From the NCBI GenBank assembly GCA_027214255.1, contig JAPWHL010000022.1:1-64000 (forward strand): a DNA stretch of 64,000 nucleotides, given 5' to 3'. A program made the translations under genes and the position numbers. Below are positions 16,884 to 26,450 of the stretch, in pieces (position 1 is the first letter of the stretch; each line of letters opens with the position of its first letter). Source of the DNA: Roseovarius aestuarii. GTDB lineage: Bacteria > Pseudomonadota > Alphaproteobacteria > Rhodobacterales > Rhodobacteraceae. The notes beneath the pieces are model-generated. The model saw nothing but the letters and a program-made list of their open reading frames with translations, searched no databases and had not been told where the DNA came from.

Positions 16884-18422
16884 ATGAATGACGTTTCCCC
16901 CCGCCGCTCGGGCGGCCGTGCCGCTCGCCGCGCCAGCCGCGCAGCCCCCCCGGCCTTAGATCAACGCTCAATCCGTCCCGGCATGTCCGGCGGAGCCTAT
17001 AATCCGCTGACACAGGCGCAGATTGAACGCATCCACCAGACCGCGCTGGACGCGCTTGAGCAGATCGGGCTGGCCGATGCACCGCCCAGCGGTGTGGCGT
17101 ATCTGACGGGCGCCGGGGCTGTTCAGGGTGATGATGGGCGCATCCGGTTCCCGCGCGCCCTGATCGAGGATACGATTGCGCGCGCCAATCGCGATGTCAC
17201 GCTTATGGGGCGTGATCCGCGCCACGATATGCATCTCAGCGGCACCAAGGTGCATTACGGCACGGCCGGGGCGGCGGTCCATATGGTGGATGTGGACGGG
17301 CGTAACTATCGCGAATGCACGGTACAGGATTTGCATGATGCTGCGCGGATTGCCGATGTGCTGGACAATATCCATTTCGTCCAACGTCCCATGGTATGCC
17401 GCGATATTCCCGACAATTTCGAAATGGACATGAACACGATCTACGGATGCTGCGCGGGCACGACCAAGCATGTAGGTGTGTCGTTTACCGAGCGTTCCTA
17501 CGCCAAGGCCGGTATCGAAATGTTACATATCATCGCCGGGGGCGAGGACAAATGGCGCGAGCGGCCTTTTGTCAGCAACTCAAATTGCTTTGTCGTCCCG
17601 CCGATGAAATTCGCGACCGAATCTTGCGAAGTAATGGAGGAGTGCATCGAAGGCGGCATGCCCGTTTTGCTCCTTAGTGCAGGCATGGCCGGGGCGACTG
17701 CGCCATCGACGATTGCCGGCGCGATCATGCAAGCCACAGCGGAATGTCTGGCCGGGCTGGTCTATGTCAACGCGGTCAAGCCTGGGCACCCGGCTATCTT
17801 TGGTACATGGCCCTTTGGGCTGGACCTGCGTACCGGTGCCATGACTGGTGGGTCAGGAGAGCAGGCGTTGTTAAGCGCGGGATGCGCGCAGATGCATCGT
17901 TTTTACGACCTGCCCGGCGGGGCGGTAGGCGGGATCACTGATGCCAAACTGCCTGATATGCAAGCTGGATGGGAGGCAATGTGCTCGAATGTCATGGCGG
18001 GCCTTTCGGGACTGAACATGGTCTACGAGGCGGCGGGCATGCACGCATCTCTGCTGGGTTTTTGCCTTGAATCTTTGATCCTGGGGGACGACCTAATCGG
18101 ACACGCGCAACGCTGCGTGCGCGGAATAGAGGTGGACGATGAGACGCTGGCGCTGGAACAGGTGCGCGAGGTCTGCATAGGTGGTCCGGGGCATTACCTG
18201 GGAACGTCACAGACTTTGGCGCGGATGCAATCCGACTTTCAATATCCCAAATTGGGAAACCGGATGAGCCCAAAACAATGGGACGAGAGCGGCAAGCCGG
18301 ACTTGATCCGGGACACGATTGCACGCAAGGAGCAAATCCTAAGTGAGCGCTCGGCGGCCCGGTTCGATCCCGCCACGGATGCCGCCATCCGCAAGGCATT
18401 CAAAATCCATCTGCCCGCCTGA
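16884..18422 (+). CDS. Trimethylamine methyltransferase (MttB) superfamily protein, non-pyrrolysine
   Basis: A 512-residue TIM-barrel methyltransferase of the MttB superfamily. Recognisable stretches are ALDALEQIGLADAPP, GMAGATAPSTIAGAIMQATAE and LPDMQAGWEAMCSNVMAGL. True archaeal MttB needs pyrrolysine at an in-frame TAG; this frame has no internal stop, so it is the widespread Pyl-free type. Some Pyl-free members demethylate glycine betaine or other quaternary amines and pass the methyl to a corrinoid protein. No corrinoid protein or reactivase gene is nearby, so the acceptor and substrate are unknown. The N-terminus is Arg/Ala-rich and poorly conserved. A leader frame precedes it and three hairpins follow. 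Confidence 0.88.
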   Translation: MNDVSPRRSGGRAARRASRAAPPALDQRSIRPGMSGGAYNPLTQAQIERIHQTALDALEQIGLADAPPSGVAYLTGAGAVQGDDGRIRFPRALIEDTIARANRDVTLMGRDPRHDMHLSGTKVHYGTAGAAVHMVDVDGRNYRECTVQDLHDAARIADVLDNIHFVQRPMVCRDIPDNFEMDMNTIYGCCAGTTKHVGVSFTERSYAKAGIEMLHIIAGGEDKWRERPFVSNSNCFVVPPMKFATESCEVMEECIEGGMPVLLLSAGMAGATAPSTIAGAIMQATAECLAGLVYVNAVKPGHPAIFGTWPFGLDLRTGAMTGGSGEQALLSAGCAQMHRFYDLPGGAVGGITDAKLPDMQAGWEAMCSNVMAGLSGLNMVYEAAGMHASLLGFCLESLILGDDLIGHAQRCVRGIEVDDETLALEQVREVCIGGPGHYLGTSQTLARMQSDFQYPKLGNRMSPKQWDESGKPDLIRDTIARKEQILSERSAARFDPATDAAIRKAFKIHLPA

Positions 18423-18429
18423 TCCAGCG

Positions 18430-18450
18430 GTATGCGCCTATGGCGCATAC
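18430..18450. repeat. First of three hairpins downstream of the MttB gene
   Basis: A perfect 9-bp stem, GTATGCGCC / GGCGCATAC, with a TAT loop. It starts 8 bases after the stop codon. There is no U-tract. Confidence 0.6.
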
Positions 18451-18460
18451 TGTATGGCTC

Positions 18461-18479
18461 ACCCTGCCTTTGGCAGGGT
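18461..18479. repeat. Second hairpin downstream of the MttB gene
   Basis: A perfect 8-bp stem, ACCCTGCC / GGCAGGGT, with a TTT loop. It lies 10 bases after the first hairpin. Confidence 0.6.
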
Positions 18480-18558
18480 TCGGGAAGTCGATTGGGACTG
18501 CGGTTGCGCCAATGATTAACGATATCGCAATTTTGCCAGTGTCGATTGGGTATTGGCG

Positions 18559-18591
18559 CCAAGAAAAAGCCAGATCGGTGCTTTTTCTTGG
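18559..18591. terminator. Third hairpin: A/T-rich stem resembling a terminator
   Basis: A perfect 12-bp stem, CCAAGAAAAAGC / GCTTTTTCTTGG, with a 9-base loop. The T-run is inside the stem, so it can act in both directions between the convergent MttB and DUF4336 genes. Its left arm is part of a dispersed motif (GGGTATT..GCCAAGAAAAA) also seen at 62366-62390. Confidence 0.65.
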
Positions 18592-18681
18592 TTCAAGTAC
18601 CCAAAAACCTTGGTGCGGCTGGGTGGTTGGTTTGTGTGCGTGACAGGCGTTGCGAAAATTCCTGATCTGCGATCTCGCGTG

Positions 18682-19479
18682 TTACTTGCCTTGCTTTGAC
18701 TGGATCTGTTTCAGCGCATCATCCCAGCGGCGGTCTGATAATATACGGCGAAACGCGCGTTCCAGTTCACTGACGGCGCTGCGCTCGAACCACCGTCCGT
18801 GTGCGAGGATTATGCGTTCCGGGGCCCAGGCGATCAGTTGTTCGATGCTGGCGGCCAGAGAGTTCTTGCGAAACGTCAGCCGCATATCGGGAGGCATTTT
18901 GCCGTCGCTGTCGTCAATACCGGCGATCCAGACCAGAGGACGCATCCAGATTGGAAGTTTGACGGTTTCGAGGTTTTGGATCAGGTCGGTGATGATCAGG
19001 CTTTTGGATTCGCGATGAAAGAACACGGCCTCGCAGTGTCGTTTGTTGCCTTGGACGATCAACTGATCGATCTGGCCATCCCAAGCGGGCTCGGCGCAGG
19101 AGCCCAGAGTATGATCAAAGGCAATTGGCATACCTTTTATTGCGGCACGCTCCGTCACGCCGGGCGCGGCCCATGCTGTGGCCTTGGGGTAGCTGGCCTG
19201 CCAGTCCGCGATATACGCGAAGTGGCGCCAATTGGGGGCAATCAGATGGCGCACGGGACCGAGTGCGTCTAGTTCCTTGCGCAATCCGTCGGTCAGTTGG
19301 GTGGGGGCGTGCACCCACAGATCGCCGTTGTCCAGTTGCACCACGGTGGCGCGGGATGGAAACGGCATGCAATTGCCGTGCAGCGCCGGGCCGTCGATCA
19401 GCCAGATGTGATCGGTGCAGGGTTTGAGCGTGTTAAGTGGCTCATACCCCGTTGGACGGCCCGGCGTGCAGGTGGTCAT
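18682..19479 (-). CDS. DUF4336 protein (metallo-beta-lactamase-like)
   Basis: A 265-residue protein. It opens ...LNTLKPCTDHIWLIDGPALH and continues with RATVVQLDNGDLWVHAPTQL, LIAPNWRHFAYIADW and FHRESKSLIITDLIQNL. This is the DUF4336 pattern, distantly related to the metallo-beta-lactamase fold with an incomplete metal-binding set. No biochemical function is known. The ATG overlaps the stop of the cyclophilin gene (ATGA at 19476-19479), making it third in the ppi-ppi-DUF4336 operon. Confidence 0.8.
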   Translation of the reverse strand: MTTCTPGRPTGYEPLNTLKPCTDHIWLIDGPALHGNCMPFPSRATVVQLDNGDLWVHAPTQLTDGLRKELDALGPVRHLIAPNWRHFAYIADWQASYPKATAWAAPGVTERAAIKGMPIAFDHTLGSCAEPAWDGQIDQLIVQGNKRHCEAVFFHRESKSLIITDLIQNLETVKLPIWMRPLVWIAGIDDSDGKMPPDMRLTFRKNSLAASIEQLIAWAPERIILAHGRWFERSAVSELERAFRRILSDRRWDDALKQIQSKQGK

Positions 19480-20027
19480 GGGGTGACTGTCACCGAAGTC
19501 ATCACGTCGGGCTTGCCCATAACCTCGCCGTTGCGCCCAGCGCCCCGTCTGATGTTATCGACGACGTCCATCCCGTCGGTCACCTTGCCAATCACGGTAT
19601 ATTTCCCATTGAGGTGCGGGTTTTCGTCGAACATGATGAAAAACTGGCTGTTCGCGGTGTCATCGCCCTGACCTCGGGCCATTCCGATGATTCCGCGCTC
19701 GTACGGGATATCGGAAAACTCGGCCTTTAGATCAGGCATATCCGAACCACCCCGGCCCGCCATGCGCATATCATCGCCCATTTTGCCAAACTGGACGTCC
19801 CCGGTTTGGGCCATAAATCCATCGATAACGCGATGAAAGACGACGTTGTCATAGGCCCCGGCATTTGCCAGTTCGGTGATGCGGGCAACGTGGTTCGGTG
19901 CAACATCTTCGAACAGATCGACCGTGATGGTGCCCTTGGCATCCCCATTTACGGTGATTTCCAGCCCTGTTGCCAGGGCTGGACCTGTGAGGGCCAGAGA
20001 GATGAGGCCTGCCAGCAGGTTACGCAT
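19476..20027 (-). CDS. Exported peptidyl-prolyl cis-trans isomerase (cyclophilin)
   Basis: A 183-residue cyclophilin with a signal peptide ([20 protein letters not shown], cleavage near ALA). It would assist folding in the periplasm. The catalytic-core [15 protein letters not shown] (active-site Arg) and NSQFFIMF are intact. The start overlaps the end of the cytoplasmic cyclophilin gene by 8 bases and the stop overlaps DUF4336. A tandem exported/cytoplasmic pair is a common arrangement in Rhodobacteraceae. Confidence 0.93.
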   Translation of the reverse strand: MRNLLAGLISLALTGPALATGLEITVNGDAKGTITVDLFEDVAPNHVARITELANAGAYDNVVFHRVIDGFMAQTGDVQFGKMGDDMRMAGRGGSDMPDLKAEFSDIPYERGIIGMARGQGDDTANSQFFIMFDENPHLNGKYTVIGKVTDGMDVVDNIRRGAGRNGEVMGKPDVMTSVTVTP

Positions 20028-20526
20028 CTGCGGCCACCTTGACGCTGATCATGCGGTCGGGGTTCGCTGGCGGCTCGCCGCGTGTGATCGCATCGACATG
20101 CTCCATGCCTGAGGTGACGCGGCCATAGACCGTGTATTGCTTGTTCAGGAAGTGGTTGTCGGAAAAGTTGATGAAGAACTGGCTGTTGGCGCTGTCGGGG
20201 TTCTGGCTGCGTGCCGCGCCGATGGTGCCGCGATCATGGGGAACGCCCGAAAACTCGGCCTTGAGGTTTGGTAGGTCCGACCCGCCGGTGCCTGCGGCGC
20301 GAGGGTTATAGTCTTTTTCCATGTTGCCGTTGGCCACATCACCTGTCTGGGCCATGAAGCCGTCGATGACGCGGTGGAAGGCGACGTTGTCATAGGCGCC
20401 TGCGCGGGCCAGTTCTTTGATCCGGTCGCAATGGCCGGGGGCAATGTCGGGCAGCAGCTCGACTGTGACGGTGCCGTCCTTCAATTCGATCAGGATGGTG
20501 TTTTCGGGGTCTTTGATCTCGGCCAT
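20020..20526 (-). CDS. ppiB: Cytoplasmic peptidyl-prolyl cis-trans isomerase B (cyclophilin)
   Basis: A 168-residue cyclophilin without signal peptide. It has the core [28 protein letters not shown] and [11 protein letters not shown]. It catalyses proline isomerisation in the cytoplasm. It is first gene of the minus-strand operon and divergent from pgk, with about 130 bases between the starts. AAGGAGG before the ATG supports the start. Confidence 0.94.
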   Translation of the reverse strand: MAEIKDPENTILIELKDGTVTVELLPDIAPGHCDRIKELARAGAYDNVAFHRVIDGFMAQTGDVANGNMEKDYNPRAAGTGGSDLPNLKAEFSGVPHDRGTIGAARSQNPDSANSQFFINFSDNHFLNKQYTVYGRVTSGMEHVDAITRGEPPANPDRMISVKVAADA

Positions 20527-20660
20527 GTCTGGGCCTCCTTTTCGCGGGTTTCGCGTTGATACCTAGGGTCTTGAGCGGCGAATGCCAAGTGGTTGAGGTT
20601 GACGTGCGCGACCCTCTCGGCCATGACATGCGCCGGGCAATGACATGTGGGGATCGGATC

Positions 20661-21848
20661 ATGGGCTGGAAAACACTTGATGACATGGATCTGGCTGGCA
20701 AGCGGGTGCTGGTTCGGGTGGATATCAACGTGCCAATCACGGACGGGCTTGTCAGTGATGCCACCCGGATTGAACGGATCGTGCCCACTGTGCGCGATAT
20801 TTTGGAGCGCGGCGGGCAGCCCATGCTGATTGCGCATTTTGGTCGCCCCAAAGGCAAGGTCGTCTTGGATATGTCGTTGCGTGTGGTCCTGCCTGCACTG
20901 GAGGCGGCTCTGGGGCGCTCGGTGCGATTGATCGAGACGCTGGACGGCGCTGAAAATCTGACGGACGAGGCACGGGCCGCCGATGTTCTGCTGCTGGAGA
21001 ATATCCGTTTCTACCCCGGTGAAGAGTCTAATGACCCGGCGTTTGCCCAACGATTGGCTGGCTTGGGGGACATCTATTGCAATGATGCGTTTTCGGCTGC
21101 GCATCGGGCCCATGCCAGCACGGCGGGCATTGCGGCCCATTTGCCCAGCTGTGCCGGCCGTTTGATGCAGGCCGAGTTGACGGCTTTAGAGGCCGCGCTG
21201 GGCACGCCCAAACGCCCGGTTCTGGCGGTGGTTGGCGGGGCCAAAGTATCGACCAAGCTGGATTTGTTGGGAAACCTTGTGAGAAAGGTGGATGCGCTTG
21301 TGATCGGTGGTGGCATGGCAAATACGTTCTTGGCCGCTCAGGGGCTGAACGTGGGTAAATCGCTGTGCGAACATGATATGGCTCCAACCGCGCGTCAGAT
21401 CATGGCCGCAGCGGCGGATGCGGGATGCGACATTATCTTGCCCGCAGATATCGTGGTTGCGCGGGAATTCGCTGCCAATGCCCCGCATGAGGTTCTGGCG
21501 GTGCATTTGTGCCCTGATGACGCGATGATTCTGGATGCGGGCCCGCAATCAGTGGCGCGCGTTGCCAAGGCTGTGGACCGTGCTTGCACCCTGATCTGGA
21601 ACGGCCCGTTGGGCGCGTTTGAGATCGAACCGTTTGATACGGCCACCAACGCCGCTGCGCGCCATGCTGCTGATCGCAGCCGGACGGGGGATCTGATTTC
21701 TGTCGCGGGCGGTGGCGACACAGTGGCGGCCTTGAACAAGGCGGGTGCGGCCGAGGATTTCACCTATATTTCAACAGCAGGCGGAGCCTTTCTTGAGTGG
21801 ATGGAAGGTAAGGAATTACCGGGGGTTGCGGCCCTGCACGGGGCCTGA
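20661..21848 (+). CDS. pgk: Phosphoglycerate kinase
   Basis: Interconverts 1,3-bisphosphoglycerate + ADP and 3-phosphoglycerate + ATP in glycolysis/gluconeogenesis. The protein has 395 residues from [11 protein letters not shown]. It shows the PGK signature [52 protein letters not shown], and the phosphate-binding [11 protein letters not shown]. In-frame ATGs upstream (20556) would add about 35 unrelated residues. The gene for class I aldolase lies downstream with one exported protein between. Confidence 0.96.
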   Translation: MGWKTLDDMDLAGKRVLVRVDINVPITDGLVSDATRIERIVPTVRDILERGGQPMLIAHFGRPKGKVVLDMSLRVVLPALEAALGRSVRLIETLDGAENLTDEARAADVLLLENIRFYPGEESNDPAFAQRLAGLGDIYCNDAFSAAHRAHASTAGIAAHLPSCAGRLMQAELTALEAALGTPKRPVLAVVGGAKVSTKLDLLGNLVRKVDALVIGGGMANTFLAAQGLNVGKSLCEHDMAPTARQIMAAAADAGCDIILPADIVVAREFAANAPHEVLAVHLCPDDAMILDAGPQSVARVAKAVDRACTLIWNGPLGAFEIEPFDTATNAAARHAADRSRTGDLISVAGGGDTVAALNKAGAAEDFTYISTAGGAFLEWMEGKELPGVAALHGA

Positions 21849-21997
21849 CGCGCGCTGATGCGATTGCAGCACCGCAAGCGTGTTTCCTAACGACCGTCAT
21901 AGGCTGACAAACTGCAAGGTCCGGAATACCCGCATTGGACGCTTTTGAATGGCTGGCGTAGACTATCCTTTTGATCACGTGACCAAAGGATTCTGTC

Positions 21998-23620
21998 ATG
22001 AGCCTGATTTCAACCACAGTCAAATCCGCGCTGTTTGCTGCCTGTACCTGTCTTGCGTTGCCAACCATCGTGCAAGCCGAAGGTGATCCCAAGCCGGGGT
22101 TGTGGGATATCGTGACCATAGACAGTATCGCCGGATCAGTGGCGAGTGCGGCGATCTCGGCCCTGCGCACACAGATGGAAGTGGAATATGCGCATCTCGA
22201 AACCGATGTGATGCGCGGATCGGTGACATTGTCGGGGGTCACGTTGCGCCCGCAATTGCCGTATGACCGTGCACGACAATGTGAAATTACCGTGCAGCGT
22301 ATCGGGTTTGATCTGGGTCAGCCGCGCCCGTTTCTCCCGGCTGCGAACGTGTCGGTGACAGCCATAGGCGCGCGGGCCAGCATCGCTTGTGTTCAGCGCG
22401 AGGTGGGTCTGGCATTGCGCACCGCCGGATACACGTCGATTGATGTCGATCGGTTGATCTATGAGATGGACTATTTGCACGGCTCGGGTGAAATCAATGC
22501 AACCCTGTCCGCGACGGTCAATGATCTGGCGACCCTGGATCTGGCCATGACTGGCTCAATTTTGCCCCGGTTGGATGAGCGGGGAATGTCGGGCGATCCT
22601 GCGATCCGGTTGCGCCGGGCGGTTCTGGGCCTACAGGATCACGGCGGTTGGGAGCGGCTCTCGGCATTGATGCCGCAGAACCTGCGTGATCCCGAAGTGA
22701 TCCGCAGTCTGGGCACCGAGGAACTGACCAACATGCTCAGTCAGGATGGCACCCGTGCGCTGACCTCGACCGAGCGGCGGTTTATCGACGATCTCATGGA
22801 GCACGTGGCCAGTTTCGTTCGCACACCGGGCGAAATTACCATCGAGGCCGAATTGCCCCCCGCAGGCATCGTGATCGAACCCGAAGTGTACCAATCCCCC
22901 GAAGAATTGCTACAGGCGTTGGCCCCGGATGCGCGTTCGGCCCCAATGGCCCAGTCACAATTGCTGAACGCCGAATTGTTGAAACGCCCAGACAGCGAGC
23001 TTAGCGCCGCTGACCGCCTGACCCTTGCCGCCGCGTTGCTGGAAGGGCGCGGCGTTCCGCGGGCCGAGGCGCTGGTGCCCCAATTGCTGGCGCCTTTGGT
23101 GGGCAATGACAGCACGCAAGGCGGCAAGGCCGCGCTGCTGGTTGCGCGTGCGCTGATGGCGACGGATGTCAAATCGGCCTATCTGCATGCGCTGGTCGCC
23201 AGTGACGCACATCAACCCGAGGCGGTGCCGTTGCTGGATGCGCTAGAGGCGCGGCTGGCATCGGGTGATGTGATGGCTGTGCAGGACGAATACCAAACGC
23301 GCAGCAATGGGTCGGCCAATCCCGCAGCGGCCCTGCCTATGGATGGGGATGTCCGTATGGTGCGCCGCCTTGCGCTGGCGCATTTTACTGGGTTGGAGAC
23401 CGCGCGGTCCTACAAGTTGGCCTATTACTATGCATTGATCGCAGAAGCGGCCGGAGATATTGGTGCCCGCCCCTTGCGTGAAGACATCGAAGCACGGTTC
23501 GCCAATCGGGGCGATAAGGTAAGCGAAATGTGGGTCGGCTTGCGCGCCACATTGCAAGAGCAAGCCTTGTCTGACTGGATTGACATGGATCTTGCCGCGC
23601 GATTCTTGAAGGACGGCTGA
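21998..23620 (+). CDS. Large exported protein of unknown function
   Basis: A 540-residue protein with a signal peptide (MSLISTTVKSALFAACTCLALPTIVQA). It is probably periplasmic. The N-terminal half has long alternating beta-type stretches (VEYAHLETDVMRGSVTLSGVTLRPQLP), reminiscent of membrane-lipid-interacting AsmA/translocation-type repeats but not diagnostic. The C-terminal third is helical with Sel1/TPR-like spacing (RRLALAHFTGLETARSYKLAYYYALIAEAAGD). I do not recognise the family. It lies between pgk and the aldolase gene on the same strand, with about 150 and 108 bases of spacer. Confidence 0.75.
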   Translation: MSLISTTVKSALFAACTCLALPTIVQAEGDPKPGLWDIVTIDSIAGSVASAAISALRTQMEVEYAHLETDVMRGSVTLSGVTLRPQLPYDRARQCEITVQRIGFDLGQPRPFLPAANVSVTAIGARASIACVQREVGLALRTAGYTSIDVDRLIYEMDYLHGSGEINATLSATVNDLATLDLAMTGSILPRLDERGMSGDPAIRLRRAVLGLQDHGGWERLSALMPQNLRDPEVIRSLGTEELTNMLSQDGTRALTSTERRFIDDLMEHVASFVRTPGEITIEAELPPAGIVIEPEVYQSPEELLQALAPDARSAPMAQSQLLNAELLKRPDSELSAADRLTLAAALLEGRGVPRAEALVPQLLAPLVGNDSTQGGKAALLVARALMATDVKSAYLHALVASDAHQPEAVPLLDALEARLASGDVMAVQDEYQTRSNGSANPAAALPMDGDVRMVRRLALAHFTGLETARSYKLAYYYALIAEAAGDIGARPLREDIEARFANRGDKVSEMWVGLRATLQEQALSDWIDMDLAARFLKDG

Positions 23621-23728
23621 TTTCCGGACATCAAGGCACTGACCGATAGCGCCACCACAATTGCAACCTGTGGCGGGCTCGCCTAGAAGAAGGCAATTCA
23701 TCAACAGTGTCTTACGCGGAGCCCTGAC

Positions 23729-24622
23729 ATGCCGAACCAAGCCCAGATCGAGAAAATGCGCGCCGGCAACGGCTTTGTTGCGGCACTGGACCAGTCCGGC
23801 GGCTCGACCCCAAAAGCGCTGGGCTTGTACGGGGTTGGGGCTGACGCCTACGGGTCTGATGCCGAGATGTATGATCTGATCCACGCCATGCGCGCACGGA
23901 TCGCGCAGGCGCCTTATTTTAACGGCGACAAGGTGATCGGAGCGATTCTGTTTGAGATGACCATGGACCGCCAGATCGCTGGCAAACCGTCGCCCAGCTA
24001 TCTGTGGGAAGACCGGGGCGTGGTGCCGTTTCTGAAAGTCGACAAAGGACTGGAGGAAGAGGCAAACGGCGTGCGCCTGATGAAGCCGATGCCGGATCTG
24101 GACGCGCTGTGTGCGCGCGCCGTAGAGGTGGGAATTTTCGGAACCAAGATGCGCTCGGTCATTGATGCGGCATCTGAAACCGGGATCGAGGCGATTGTTG
24201 CCCAGCAGTTTGACGTTGGCCGTCAAATCCTGTCGCATGGCTTGATCCCAATCATCGAACCCGAAGTGACCATCACGATTGCCGACAAGGCCGAGGCCGA
24301 GGCGCTGTTGCTGGCCGCGCTGACCCGCCATCTGGACAAGGTGCCAGCGGGTACGCAGGTGATGTTGAAGCTGACCCTGCCCGAAACAGCGAACCACTAT
24401 AAATCGCTGGTCGACCACCCTGCGGTTCTGCGTGTCGTGGCACTGTCGGGCGGGTATAGCCGCGACGAGGCCAACACCCGTCTGTCGCAAAACACCGGTA
24501 TCATCGCCAGCTTTAGCCGGGCTCTGACCGAAGGTCTGTCGGTCTCTCAGAGTGATGAAGAGTTCAACGCCACAATCGGCGCGACCATCGACAGTATTCA
24601 CCGGGCGTCTGTCGCCGGATAA
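23729..24622 (+). CDS. Fructose-bisphosphate aldolase, class I
   Basis: Cleaves fructose-1,6-bisphosphate through a Schiff base. The protein has 297 residues. The N-terminal NGFVAALDQSGGSTPKALGLYG is the class I hallmark. Later stretches are GAILFEMTMDRQIAG, VPFLKVDKGLEEE, and VMLKLTLPE with the likely Schiff-base Lys. Length fits the short bacterial class I form. It stands near pgk, consistent with glycolytic/gluconeogenic supply. Confidence 0.93.
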   Translation: MPNQAQIEKMRAGNGFVAALDQSGGSTPKALGLYGVGADAYGSDAEMYDLIHAMRARIAQAPYFNGDKVIGAILFEMTMDRQIAGKPSPSYLWEDRGVVPFLKVDKGLEEEANGVRLMKPMPDLDALCARAVEVGIFGTKMRSVIDAASETGIEAIVAQQFDVGRQILSHGLIPIIEPEVTITIADKAEAEALLLAALTRHLDKVPAGTQVMLKLTLPETANHYKSLVDHPAVLRVVALSGGYSRDEANTRLSQNTGIIASFSRALTEGLSVSQSDEEFNATIGATIDSIHRASVAG

Positions 24623-24676
24623 GGCGGAGCCTCCGGCGGGGATATTTTCGGCCAGAAGATGCGAGGGGGTGCTGGC

Positions 24677-26290
24677 CTAAGTCAGCCGTTGCAAAATGGC
24701 GTCGATATCCACGCCCGAGATGGCACCGGCCACCGGGCCGCGTGCACCGTCGAGGCGGGTGGCGATGTAGGCCTCTGCAATCGGGGCAGGGGCGTGACGC
24801 ATCAAAACCGAGGCGGTCAGCAGCGTGGCCAGGCTGGCAACATACCAGCGTGCCTGCGTCTCGTCGGGCAGGCGGGGGAAACGCTGCATATGGGTGCGCA
24901 GGGCGGCGTCATATTGGCGGTACTGGCCTGTCACCTCGCCCAGTTCCGTGCTGAGAACGTCGCCGGAAAGAGGAACTTTGCGCAGGGTGCGCAGGATATC
25001 AAGGCAGATGACGTTGCCAGAGCCTTCCCAGATTGAATTCAGCGGCGTTTCGCGAAACAGCAACGGCATGCCGGTGTCTTCGATGTACCCCATGCCGCCC
25101 ATGGTCTCCATTGCTTCGCAGACCAGCGCGGGGGCCAGCTTGTTGCCGATGAACTTGGCCAGACCGACCGAGAGCCGGGCAAAGGCACGGTCCCTGTCGG
25201 TGTGACCGTCAAAGGCGCGCGCGACATGCAGGCCGAGGGCCAGCGTGCCCTCCCAATCCAGTGCCAGATCGGCCAGAACGCTGCGCATCAGCGGTTGGTC
25301 GATCAGGCGGGCCTCGGTCAGAGTGCGGTTTTGCGCCCAGTGATGGGCCTTGGACAGGGCCGCGCGCATTAGGCCCGCCGGAGCCAGTGCCGTATCCAGC
25401 CGGGTGTGGTGCACCATTTCCAGCAGGTGGCGCAGGCCGTCGCCCTCTTCGCCCAAGGGATAGGCCAAGGCATCGGCATATTCTATTTCGGCCGAGGCGT
25501 TGGAGCGGTTGCCCAGTTTGTCCTTGAGGCGTTGGATATGGATGGTGTTGCGCACCTCGTCGGTCCAGCGTGGTACGACAAAGGCACTCAACCCGCCGGG
25601 GGCCTGTGCCAAGGTCAGGAATCCATCGGACATCGGAGCCGAGCAGAACCATTTGTGACCACGCAGGCGATAATTGTCACCGTCACGCACCGCCTGTGTC
25701 GAGGTGCCCGACAGGTCCGATCCACCCTGCTTTTCGGTTAGGGCCATGCCCATTGTCGCCGCCGTTTTACTGGCCAAGGGGTGCACCGATGGGTCATAGA
25801 GGCGCGCCGTGAGTTTTGGCACCCAATCCGCCAGCAGCGTCTTGGAGGCACGCAACGCAGGGACGGCGGCATAGGTCATGGTCATCGGGCAGCAGACGCC
25901 GGGATCAACCTGTGTCGTCAGATAGACCATTGCCGCATGGGTGGAATGGCCACCCGTCGCACCCTCCCATGGGAGGGCGGCATAGCCAGCCCCCAACCCG
26001 GCCTGCATCATCATGTGATAGGCGGGGTGAAATGACACTTCGTCCAGCCGTCGCCCCCCTGTGTCAAACAGAACCGCCTCGGGGGGATGGCGATTGGCGG
26101 CGCGCCCCGCTGCACGCATATCTGCCCGGCCAATCTTGCGGCCATATAGCGCCAGATGATCACTGTCCGCGCCAAAGGCATGGTCACGCAATGCCGCGTC
26201 GCCCAACCACAAGTCCAAATCGCCACGCGGTGTGGGTTGATTGGTGATGGAGTGAGTGTCCGTTTTGCTGTGTGGGTGGGATTGAACCAT
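24677..26290 (-). CDS. AidB-like acyl-CoA dehydrogenase family flavoprotein
   Basis: A 537-residue FAD-dependent protein. It has MGMALTEKQGGSDLSGTST and GHKWFCSAPMSDGFLTLA (flavin and substrate site of the acyl-CoA dehydrogenase fold), then CEAMETMGGMGYIEDTGMPLLFRETPLNSIWEGSGNV near the C-terminus. Length and the long N-terminal domain fit the AidB/DUF-extended branch, tied in E. coli to alkylation stress. Substrate is not known. The start at 26290 has AAGGAG 9 bases upstream; a longer frame to 26356 is unlikely. It is not adjacent to fatty-acid genes. Confidence 0.88.
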   Translation of the reverse strand: MVQSHPHSKTDTHSITNQPTPRGDLDLWLGDAALRDHAFGADSDHLALYGRKIGRADMRAAGRAANRHPPEAVLFDTGGRRLDEVSFHPAYHMMMQAGLGAGYAALPWEGATGGHSTHAAMVYLTTQVDPGVCCPMTMTYAAVPALRASKTLLADWVPKLTARLYDPSVHPLASKTAATMGMALTEKQGGSDLSGTSTQAVRDGDNYRLRGHKWFCSAPMSDGFLTLAQAPGGLSAFVVPRWTDEVRNTIHIQRLKDKLGNRSNASAEIEYADALAYPLGEEGDGLRHLLEMVHHTRLDTALAPAGLMRAALSKAHHWAQNRTLTEARLIDQPLMRSVLADLALDWEGTLALGLHVARAFDGHTDRDRAFARLSVGLAKFIGNKLAPALVCEAMETMGGMGYIEDTGMPLLFRETPLNSIWEGSGNVICLDILRTLRKVPLSGDVLSTELGEVTGQYRQYDAALRTHMQRFPRLPDETQARWYVASLATLLTASVLMRHAPAPIAEAYIATRLDGARGPVAGAISGVDIDAILQRLT

Positions 26291-26450
26291 GTTCAACTCT
26301 CCTTTAACGCGTTCAGTAATGGGGCCTGCCGCCAGAATGCAACGTTTGCACATCAATCGCGCGCTTGGTCATGGCAGGGCATTTGCAAACCGCGCCAATT
26401 GTGCCAGTTTCGCCAAAAGCCCGTAAGAGGCAAACCAAGAGGCATCCGCA

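Noticed and set aside
16884..18422. Pyrrolysine-type MttB
   Set aside because: No in-frame TAG inside the gene; the frame is continuous from start to TGA.
23243..24601. 452-codon open frame on the minus strand
   Set aside because: It is antisense to the aldolase gene and the end of the exported-protein gene, with no recognisable domain. Long antisense frames are common in GC-rich coding DNA.
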